Shown: positions 16,174-21,773 of the stretch, piece by piece
Layout of the letters: each line of letters begins with the position of its first letter
Position numbering within the stretch: position 1 is the first letter of the stretch
Assembly: GCA_947305675.1 (NCBI GenBank)
Contig: CAMZED010000004.1
Coordinates: 1-35,672, forward strand
Source: an uncultured Clostridia bacterium
GTDB lineage: Bacteria; Bacillota; Clostridia; Oscillospirales; CAG-382
DNA length: 35,672 nucleotides
Reading direction: 5' to 3'
Made by a program: the position numbers and the translations under genes
Notes under the pieces: generated by a model
Databases searched by the model: none
What the model saw: only the letters and a program-made list of their open reading frames with translations
What the model was told of the DNA's origin: nothing

Positions 16174-16265
16174 CTTTGATTGTCTTTGATTTACTTTGTT
16201 AATCTTTGATTGTCTTTGATTGTCTTTGATTGTCTTTGATTAACTTTTGCGCAAACAGCCTCTTA
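16134..16265 (-). repeat. Diverged gene-end repeat copy with a 10-bp tandem expansion
   Basis: On the minus strand the stop codon of the LysM-CAP gene lies in ATAAGAGGCTGTTTGCGCA, related to the repeat head ATAATCGGCTGTTTACGCA. After AAAAGTTAATC comes a tract of 10-bp units, ATCAAAGACA on this strand, in exact 10-bp register from 16250 to 16171 (eight units, two diverged), and then the AAAGGGATTA terminator hairpin. In the archetype the same spacer is only about 20 bp, so the decamer has expanded here. Confidence 0.65.
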
Positions 16266-16862
16266 TGACCCTCCGGTGAACATTTGAGTCCAATAATAAT
16301 CCTCAAACCCCACGCCGATCTTTGTGAACGCCGGATTCAGAATATTCGCGCGGTGCCCGGGCGAATTCATCCAGGCGTCGACCACCGCCTGAGGAGTTCT
16401 TTGGCCCATTGCGATATTCTCGCCGGCGGTGCGGTAAGAGATGCCGAACGCCTTGATCATATCGAACGGCGAGCCGTACGTCGGGCTGGTGTGCGAGAAA
16501 TAATGCTTTTGCGCCATATCGCGCGATTTATAACGCGCCACGCGTGAAAGCTGCCAGTCCTCTTCCAACTGTTTCAGCCCGTTTTGCGACCGGATCACGT
16601 TCACAAGCCTTACGACCTCGGCTTCGTACGCGACGGCGGCGCTTGAGTCTACCGGGACTTCGATAACGTCGCCGGGATAAATAAGATCGGGATTTTTTAT
16701 TTGCGGGTTGGCGCCGATCAACTCGTCAAGCCCTACTTTGTATCTGACCGCGATCTTCCAGAGCGAATCTCCCCGGACAACGGTATATTTTTCCGCCGAC
16801 GCCGTGACGCAAAGCGATAAAGCCAAAAGCGCCGCCGCCAGCAGTGAAAAGACTTTTTTCAT
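16263..16862 (-). CDS. Secreted LysM - CAP (SCP-like) domain protein, SafA/YkwD-type
   Basis: A 199-residue exported protein: signal peptide (residues 1-23, cleavage after ASA), one LysM peptidoglycan-binding domain (YTVVRGDSLWKIAVRYKVGL to PGDVIEVP, about 26-71), then a CAP/SCP domain (about 80-199) with VVRLVNVIRSQNG, HYFSHTSP, AGENIAMGQ, WMNSPGHRANIL and IGVGFEDYYWTQMF. Such proteins sit in the wall or spore coat (SafA and YkwD relatives); enzymatic activity is not established. GAGGTG precedes the ATG. The stop codon is in the repeat head of the diverged copy downstream. A possible spore-type promoter lies upstream. Confidence 0.92.
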   Translation of the reverse strand: MKKVFSLLAAALLALSLCVTASAEKYTVVRGDSLWKIAVRYKVGLDELIGANPQIKNPDLIYPGDVIEVPVDSSAAVAYEAEVVRLVNVIRSQNGLKQLEEDWQLSRVARYKSRDMAQKHYFSHTSPTYGSPFDMIKAFGISYRTAGENIAMGQRTPQAVVDAWMNSPGHRANILNPAFTKIGVGFEDYYWTQMFTGGS

Positions 16863-16879
16863 ATTGATTCACCTCGCTG

Positions 16880-16920
16880 AATATTATTTCTCGCACAGCA
16901 AAAAATATTGCAGGTTTTAA
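16880..16920 (-). promoter_or_regulatory. Possible mother-cell (sigma-E-like) promoter of the LysM-CAP gene
   Basis: Minus strand GCAATATT followed after 14 bp by an AATAATAT-like box, compared with sigma-E KMATATT and CATACAAT. Only part of the -10 matches, so this is a weak call. Confidence 0.25.
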
Positions 16921-16939
16921 AAACCAAAAAAACGGATAA

Positions 16940-17047
16940 GGAACGTAAAACCAAACGAGAAAAGGCACTGTTTTTTTACAGCGCCTTTCCTTATCTATTC
17001 TTATAAATAACTTGTGCGTATGCGGCCGATTATCCGCGGTCTCCGTA
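16940..17047 (-). repeat. Short gene-end repeat copy after RNase J, with terminator
   Basis: Minus strand GGAGACCGCGGATAATCGGC begins inside the RNase J coding sequence and contains its stop codon. It continues with CGCATACGCACAAGTTAT and a terminator hairpin AAGGCGCTGT / ACAGTGCCTT followed by TTCTCG (about 16987-16954). The first 20 bases are identical to those at the murA 3' end. The remainder lacks the second half of the 224-bp unit. Confidence 0.75.
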
Positions 17048-18709
17048 ATCGAAAACTATCGGGATGACCATGGGCTTGCGCTTCGTCCGCTTGTTCGCGT
17101 AATCGGCAAGGTCCTCACGCAGGCGGAGTTTTATCGCAGAAACGTCGGTAATGTCTTTTGCAAGGCAGCGGATAATGCAGTTATATGCAAGTTCTTCGAG
17201 CTTGCGGATAATATCCTCGTTTTCTTTTTCATAAACAAATCCGCGCGTGGTCACCTCCGGCATGATCGAAACGGCGCCGAATTCCGGATCGATCCCCGCC
17301 GACACGACGATAACGCCGTCCTCCGCGAGTTTTTTGCGGTCGCGCAGGACGACCCCGCCGACGTCGCCGATCCCGCTGCCGTCGACCATTACCGAACCCG
17401 CCTCCACGCTTCCGGCGTGCTTTATCGTCCGGCGCGAAAGTTCGATCACTCCGCCGATCTCCGGCAGAAGGATTCTGCCGTCTTTCATTCCCAGCTCGCG
17501 CGCGAGCCCGGCGTGGGCGACAAGATGTTTATATTCCCCGTGAACCGGGATAAAAAAGTCCGGGCGGGTGAGCGTGTGCATAAGTTTCAGTTCTTCGCGG
17601 CAGGCATGCCCCGAAACATGAACGTCGTAATTGCTGTAGGTGATAACTTCAGCGCCGCGGCGAAACAGTTCGTTTATTATTTTGGTAATAAACTTTTCGT
17701 TGCCGGGGATCGCCGATGAGGAAAGCACCACCAGATCGCTGCTGCCGAGCGTGAGCTGATTGTGTTCCCCGAACGCCATACGGTAAAGCGCGCTCATAGG
17801 TTCGCCCTGGCTGCCGGTCGTAACCACCGTTATTTTCTCCGGCGGATATTTTTTAACGTCGGAAATATCGACAAGCGTTCCTTCCGGTGCGAAAAGATAC
17901 CCGAGCCTTGTCGCCGCGCTTACAAAGTTCTGCATACTTCTGCCGGTGACGGCTACCTTCCGCCCGGCTTTTACGCTGGCGTTGATTATCTGCTGAACGC
18001 GGTGGACGTTGGAAGAAAAAGTTGCAATAACGACCCGGCGAGTCTCACCGTTAAAGATCCTGTCGAAACTGACGGCGAGCGAACTTTCGCTCGGGGTGTA
18101 TCCCGGGCGTTCGGCGTTGGTGCTGTCGCAAAGCAAAAGCCTTATTCCTTTGCGTCCCAGTTCCGCCAGCCGCGCAAGATCTATCGGCTTTTCGCCCACC
18201 GGGGTGAAATCCACCTTGAAATCGCCGGTGTGAAGTATCCTTCCGCAGGGGGTGTTTATGCAGATCGCGCATGAGTCGGGCATCGAGTGGTTCACGTTGA
18301 TATATTCGCATTCAAAAGCCCCCAGCGTTACCGATTGCCCGGCGTGAATCTCGTAAAGCCTGGCATTTTTTACGTTGTGCTCGGCTAACTTGCCTTCAAT
18401 TATCCCCAGCGTAAGCCTTGTGGCGTACACCGGCACGTTGAATTTCTTTAAAAAATAGGGTACCGCGCCGATATGGTCCTCGTGACCGTGAGTGATCAGC
18501 AGTGCGCGCAGTTTTTCAACGTTCTTTTCAAGATAGCTGAAATCGGGTATGACCAGATCGACTCCGAGCATATCGTCCTCGGGGAACATCACTCCGCAAT
18601 CGACCGCGATAATATCCCCGCCGTATTCAAAGGCGGTCATATTCATTCCGATCCCGTCAACGCCTCCGAGAAAAACAATGTTTACGTTCGGTTTTTTGTT
18701 TTTGGGCAT
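17030..18709 (-). CDS. rnj: Ribonuclease J
   Basis: A 559-residue metallo-beta-lactamase/beta-CASP ribonuclease, with combined endo- and 5'-exonuclease activity in mRNA decay and rRNA maturation in the cytosol. The metal motif THGHEDHIGAVPYFL (His74, His76, Asp78, His79), the loops HSMPDSCAI and HTGDFKVDFTP, the beta-CASP segments CDSTNAERPGYTPSE, TFSSNVHRVQQI and TTGSQGEPMSAL, HVSGHACREELK and PVHGEYKHLVAH are all present and length is normal. The last four codons (GDRG) and the stop are part of the downstream repeat. It has its own promoter with a leader of about 105 nt and AAGGAAAA before the ATG. Confidence 0.95.
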   Translation of the reverse strand: MPKNKKPNVNIVFLGGVDGIGMNMTAFEYGGDIIAVDCGVMFPEDDMLGVDLVIPDFSYLEKNVEKLRALLITHGHEDHIGAVPYFLKKFNVPVYATRLTLGIIEGKLAEHNVKNARLYEIHAGQSVTLGAFECEYINVNHSMPDSCAICINTPCGRILHTGDFKVDFTPVGEKPIDLARLAELGRKGIRLLLCDSTNAERPGYTPSESSLAVSFDRIFNGETRRVVIATFSSNVHRVQQIINASVKAGRKVAVTGRSMQNFVSAATRLGYLFAPEGTLVDISDVKKYPPEKITVVTTGSQGEPMSALYRMAFGEHNQLTLGSSDLVVLSSSAIPGNEKFITKIINELFRRGAEVITYSNYDVHVSGHACREELKLMHTLTRPDFFIPVHGEYKHLVAHAGLARELGMKDGRILLPEIGGVIELSRRTIKHAGSVEAGSVMVDGSGIGDVGGVVLRDRKKLAEDGVIVVSAGIDPEFGAVSIMPEVTTRGFVYEKENEDIIRKLEELAYNCIIRCLAKDITDVSAIKLRLREDLADYANKRTKRKPMVIPIVFDYGDRG

Positions 18710-18742
18710 AAAAAATCTTTTCCTTTCTTTCGAGGGAAACCT

Positions 18743-18814
18743 TTAAAAAATATAAGGCTGCGGTTTAAAATCGTGTTCATATGTAAAAGGCGCATCACTC
18801 GCCTCAAAGTTCAT
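18743..18814 (-). CDS. Possible 23-residue leaderless ORF in the RNase J leader
   Basis: On the minus strand, ATG at 18814 (with another ATG directly before it at 18817) opens a frame ending in TAA at 18743, giving MNFEASDAPFTYEHDFKPQP plus three residues. The first ATG lies 4 nt and the second about 7 nt after the -10 box, so the mRNA would start at or next to this codon. It may be a leaderless upstream ORF, or chance. No Shine-Dalgarno can exist for it. Confidence 0.25.
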   Translation of the reverse strand: MNFEASDAPFTYEHDFKPQPYIF

Positions 18815-18820
18815 CATACA

Positions 18821-18849
18821 ATTATGCAACATTTCTTTGCGTTTGTCAA
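18821..18849 (-). promoter_or_regulatory. Sigma-A promoter of RNase J
   Basis: Minus strand TTGACA (18849-18844), 17-bp spacer, CATAAT (18826-18821). The leader of about 105 nt contains a small AGGCG/CGCCT hairpin followed by TTTT, which could attenuate. Confidence 0.75.
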
Positions 18850-18934
18850 GTCGGCTGTGTCACAAGCCGCGTTTTCGGCATATGATTACAATATATGATA
18901 AATTCACGGCGGCAATATGAGGTACATATCCCAC

Positions 18935-18963
18935 TTGACATTTTTGACCGTTGATGGTATGAT
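18935..18963 (+). promoter_or_regulatory. Sigma-A promoter of murA
   Basis: TTGACA (18935-18940), 17-bp spacer, TATGAT (18958-18963), about 43 bp before the murA ATG. Confidence 0.8.
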
Positions 18964-19006
18964 TAATCCGTAATATTGCAATTATTGCCGAAAGGTGTTA
19001 ATTTTA

Positions 19007-20275
19007 ATGGATAAACTCTATATCTCCGGCGGCAAACCGCTCATCGGTTCCATAAATATCGGCGGAATGAAAAACGCCGCCCTGCCCATAATTTTCGCCA
19101 CCGTCCTGGTCGGTGACGTCTGTGTGCTTGAAAACCTTCCCGAGGTAAGCGACATAAACACCGCTCTGGAGATGATATCCCGTATGGGCGCAAAAGTCGA
19201 AAGGCTTGACCGCGGCACCTACCGTATCGACACGCGTGAAGTCCGCTGCGGCAGCGCTCCGCTCGATCTGGCGGGTTCAATGCGCGGCTCTTATTACGTG
19301 CTCGGCGCCGAACTCGGCAGGTTCGGCAGATCCGCCACCGGGCTTCCCGGCGGCTGCAATTTCGGCAAAAGACCGATCGACCAGCATATTAAAGGATTCG
19401 AAGCGCTCGGCGCCAAAGTGATTTGCAGCGACGACGCCGTAAGTTGTTTTGCCGAACGTCCGCTTACCGGCACTTCGGTTTATCTCGATATCGCGTCGGT
19501 CGGTGCGACGGTAAACATTATGATGGCGGCGACAAAAGCCCAGGGTATGACGGTCATCGATAACGCCGCGCGCGAACCGCACATCGTCGACCTCGCCAAC
19601 TTCCTCAACTCCTGCGGGGCGAACATCTCCGGCGCCGGGACAGAGGTCATAAAGATCCGCGGCGTTTCGGAGCTTCACGGCGGCACTTATGCCATCATCC
19701 CGGATATGATCGAGGCGGGCACTTATATGATCGCCGCCGCCGCCACAAAAAGCAAGCTGACGATAACCAACGTTATCCCCAGGCACCTCGAAGCGACCAC
19801 CGCCAAACTGATCGAAGTCGGTGTAAAAGTCGAGGAAGGCGATGATTACGTCACCGTGTCTTATGAGGGCGAGCTTAAAAAAGCGCGCGTCAAGACCGAT
19901 TTTTATCCCGGTTTCCCGACGGATATGAATCCCCAGTTCTGCGTTCTTCTCTGCCTTGCCGACGGCGAAAGCGTGCTTACCGAAAGCGTTATGGATAACC
20001 GCTTTAAATATACCGACGAACTCGCCCGTATGGGCGCAAAGATCTCCGTCCACGGGCGCGACGCGGTCGTCACCGGCGTGACGGAACTTCACTCGGCAAA
20101 CGTGCGCGCCGTCGATCTGCGCGCCGGTGCGGCAATGGTTATCGCCGCGCTTGCCGCCAAAGGCACCACCGTGATCGACGACATTTATCACATCGAGCGC
20201 GGATACGAGGATATGGTGGAGAAGCTGAGGGGCGTCGGTGCCGACATCCGGATCGTCAGGGGAGACCGCGGATAA
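19007..20275 (+). CDS. murA: UDP-N-acetylglucosamine 1-carboxyvinyltransferase
   Basis: A 422-residue enzyme of the first committed step of peptidoglycan synthesis: transfer of enolpyruvate from PEP to UDP-GlcNAc in the cytosol. Lys22 and Asn23 (GGMKNAALP) occupy the canonical positions, although the usual Ala of GAKNA is Met. The catalytic loop is LPGGCNFGKRPID with Cys117, the residue that reacts with fosfomycin, but AIGPRP is replaced by NFGKRP. GATVNIMMAA, AREPHIVDLA, DMIEAGTYM, FPTDMNPQF and ENRFKYTDEL-like MDNRFKYTDEL follow. The ATG at 19007 is chosen over GTG at 18995 because AAAGGTG, the ribosome site, covers that GTG. The last four residues, GDRG, and the stop are encoded by the adjoining repeat. 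Confidence 0.95.
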   Translation: MDKLYISGGKPLIGSINIGGMKNAALPIIFATVLVGDVCVLENLPEVSDINTALEMISRMGAKVERLDRGTYRIDTREVRCGSAPLDLAGSMRGSYYVLGAELGRFGRSATGLPGGCNFGKRPIDQHIKGFEALGAKVICSDDAVSCFAERPLTGTSVYLDIASVGATVNIMMAATKAQGMTVIDNAAREPHIVDLANFLNSCGANISGAGTEVIKIRGVSELHGGTYAIIPDMIEAGTYMIAAAATKSKLTITNVIPRHLEATTAKLIEVGVKVEEGDDYVTVSYEGELKKARVKTDFYPGFPTDMNPQFCVLLCLADGESVLTESVMDNRFKYTDELARMGAKISVHGRDAVVTGVTELHSANVRAVDLRAGAAMVIAALAAKGTTVIDDIYHIERGYEDMVEKLRGVGADIRIVRGDRG

Positions 20276-20314
20276 TCGGCTGTTTACGCACAAGTTGATC
20301 AATAAAATAAATTC

Positions 20315-20357
20315 GGAAAGGGTTATACCGTACTTTCGTTCGGCGTAATCCTTTTTT
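20315..20357 (+). terminator. Intrinsic terminator of murA (repeat unit 1)
   Basis: AAAGGGTTATACCG pairs, with two wobbles, to CGGCGTAATCCTTT and is followed by a T-run. The same structure recurs at 20539-20581 in unit 2. Confidence 0.8.
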
Positions 20358-20538
20358 CGTTTCCCCGATTATTATGATTTTTATAACTTGTGCTTGCACG
20401 AAAAGCTCGACTGCCGTAGACCACTACGGCGACGCTCGCTTTTCCTGCAAAACATCTCGATTCTACGCGGTCTCCGCGCCGTACCGTGTTGGCGGATAAT
20501 CGGCTGTTTACGCACAAGTTGATCAATAAAATAAATTC

Positions 20539-20581
20539 AGAAAGGGTTATACCGCGCTTATGTTCGGCATAATCCTTTTTT
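20539..20581 (+). terminator. Second tandem terminator (repeat unit 2)
   Basis: Same hairpin as in unit 1 with loop variant CGCTTATGTT and a TTTTTT tail; a back-up stop for murA transcription. Confidence 0.75.
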
Positions 20582-20763
20582 CGTTTCCCCGATTATTATG
20601 TTTTTTATAACTTGTGCTTGCACGAAAAGCTCGACTGCCGTAGACCACTACGGCGACGCTCGCTTTTCCTGCAAAACATCTCGATTCTACGCGGTCTCCG
20701 CGCCGTACCGTGTTGGCGGATAATCGGCTGTTTACGCACAAGATATTTAAAATATAATTCAGG

Positions 20764-20884
20764 AAAGGGTTATACCGTACTTTCGTTCGGTGTAACCCTT
20801 TCATTGTCTATTCTGTTTTATCTATACTTTATCTATACCGCAAGAATTTACGTCTTATGCTTTTCCGAAAACGCCCGCCGATTA
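20764..20884 (-). repeat. Truncated repeat copy shared with the sigK 3' end, with bidirectional terminator
   Basis: AAAGGGTTATACCG pairs with CGGTGTAACCCTTT (about 20765-20803), giving a nearly perfect stem usable from both sides. On the minus strand the sigK stop lies in TAATCGGC (20884-20877), followed by GCGTTTTCGGAAAAGC, which is the reverse complement of GCTTTTCCGAAAACG in unit 2 of array 2. So the element also marks the end of sigK. Confidence 0.65.
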
Positions 20885-21577
20885 TTTTGCGCCTTTTGTG
20901 ATAAAGTCCCTGATCTTATCCAGCGCGGATTTTTCCAGCCTCGATACATATGAGCGGGATATCCCCATCATCCCGGCGACGTCGCGTTGGGCGTAATGTC
21001 TGCCGCTTTTGGTGAGCCCGTAGCGCAGAACGATTATCTTCCGCTCGCGGTCGGTAAGCACGGTTTTTATCGCTTTTGCGACGTTTTCGAGCCGGATCTG
21101 TTTATCGATCGTCTCGGCGATATCGTCGGGCGACGCGATTATTTCCAGATAAGTCAGCGGATTGCCGTCCTTATCGACGTCGACCGGATCGTTGATCGAC
21201 GTGACCGACGAATGTTTTTTCTGCGCGCGGAAATACATAAGTATCTCGTTCTGAAGGCATTTCCCGGCATAGGTGGCAAAGCGGGCGCCGTTTTCGACGT
21301 CGAAACTGTCGATCGCTTTTATAAGTCCTATCGTTCCGACCGAAATAAGATCGTCCTGCTCGCGCGAGGCGGTATAATACTTTTTTACGATGTGAGCGAC
21401 AAGCCGAAGGTTGTGCTCGATAAGTTTGCCTCGGGCAGCCGAATCTCCGGCACGGGCGCGCACAAACAGATCGTGCTCCTCCTGTTTTGAAAGCGGCGGC
21501 GGAAAGGAATGGGTGTCGGACGTGCGAAGCACAAGACAAAAGCATTTTGAAAGCAGATTCAATACGAACGTCAGCAT
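20882..21577 (-). CDS. sigK: RNA polymerase sporulation sigma factor SigK
   Basis: A 231-residue sigma-70 family protein of the sigma-K/sigma-E type, the late mother-cell sigma factor. Region 2 is clear (LIEHNLRLVAHIVKKYYTAS, then DDLISVGTIGLIKAIDSFD and ARFATYAGKCLQNEILMYFR); region 4 contains LTDRERKIIVLRYGL and the helix-turn-helix RDVAGMMGISRSYVSRLEKSA. The first 24 residues are hydrophobic and precede SFPPPLSKQEE, matching a pro-sequence of the kind cleaved at the forespore membrane; C. difficile lacks it, so this organism may process its sigma-K. The gene is uninterrupted, with no skin-type element. GGAGGTG lies upstream. Its stop sits in the repeat motif TAATCGGC. It faces away from spoIIE. 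Confidence 0.93.
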   Translation of the reverse strand: MLTFVLNLLSKCFCLVLRTSDTHSFPPPLSKQEEHDLFVRARAGDSAARGKLIEHNLRLVAHIVKKYYTASREQDDLISVGTIGLIKAIDSFDVENGARFATYAGKCLQNEILMYFRAQKKHSSVTSINDPVDVDKDGNPLTYLEIIASPDDIAETIDKQIRLENVAKAIKTVLTDRERKIIVLRYGLTKSGRHYAQRDVAGMMGISRSYVSRLEKSALDKIRDFITKGAK

Positions 21578-21707
21578 AAAAAGATTTTCACCTCCGGAAA
21601 AATCTATGCCGACTTTTTAGATAAAAGAACCTTTGTCGTACCAAATTGATCCGATTATTTAATTAAGCCGAAAAACACATAAAAATACCCAAAAAAATTG
21701 CTCGCGC

Positions 21708-21742
21708 TTCGACAAAAGAATCTCCTGTGCAAAAGTTATAAT
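21708..21742 (+). promoter_or_regulatory. Spo0A box and long-spaced sigma-A promoter of spoIIE
   Basis: TTCGACA (21708-21714) is the exact reverse complement of the Spo0A box TGTCGAA. TCGACA, its last six bases, stands as a -35 element with 22 bp to TATAAT (21737-21742). In Bacillus the spoIIG and spoIIE promoters are known sigma-A promoters with abnormally long 21-22 bp spacing and a Spo0A site at the -35. The layout here is the same. TGTCGTA near 21628 may be a second, weaker box. Confidence 0.65.
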
Positions 21743-21773
21743 TCCGGTATAAAAAACAAAGGACGGTTAAAAA

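Larger units (their letters stand above)
20261..20803 (+). repeat. Tandem 224-bp structured repeat array 1 (two full units and a truncated third)
   Basis: Head-to-tail units with the head GCGGATAATCGGCTGTTTAC at 20268, 20492 and 20716, so the period is exactly 224 bp. Each full unit has: the head; a terminator hairpin (AAAGGGTTATACCG against CGGCGTAATCCTTT, then a T-run); an AT-rich stretch ending AACTTGTGC, complementary to GCACAAGTT in the head; a hairpin with stem GCCGTAG/CTACGGC inside GAAAAGC/GCTTTTC; and a right end CGCGGTCTCC complementary to GGAGACCGCG at the left end (20261-20270). The third unit stops after the terminator. The array begins inside the murA coding sequence. It fills the gene-free interval 20276-20881 together with the minus-strand flank of sigK. 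Small ORFs inside it are treated as spurious. Confidence 0.9.

Noticed and set aside
18995..19006. GTG start of murA at 18995
   Set aside because: This GTG is part of the ribosome site AAAGGTG of the ATG at 19007.
20323..20804. Minus-strand frames of 67 and 85 codons inside array 1 with similar products (CFAGKASVAV...), and a similar one at 24224-24418
   Set aside because: They arise because the repeat itself is conserved. Differences between copies change amino acids freely while keeping hairpin pairing, there is no ribosome site, and they run antisense to terminators.
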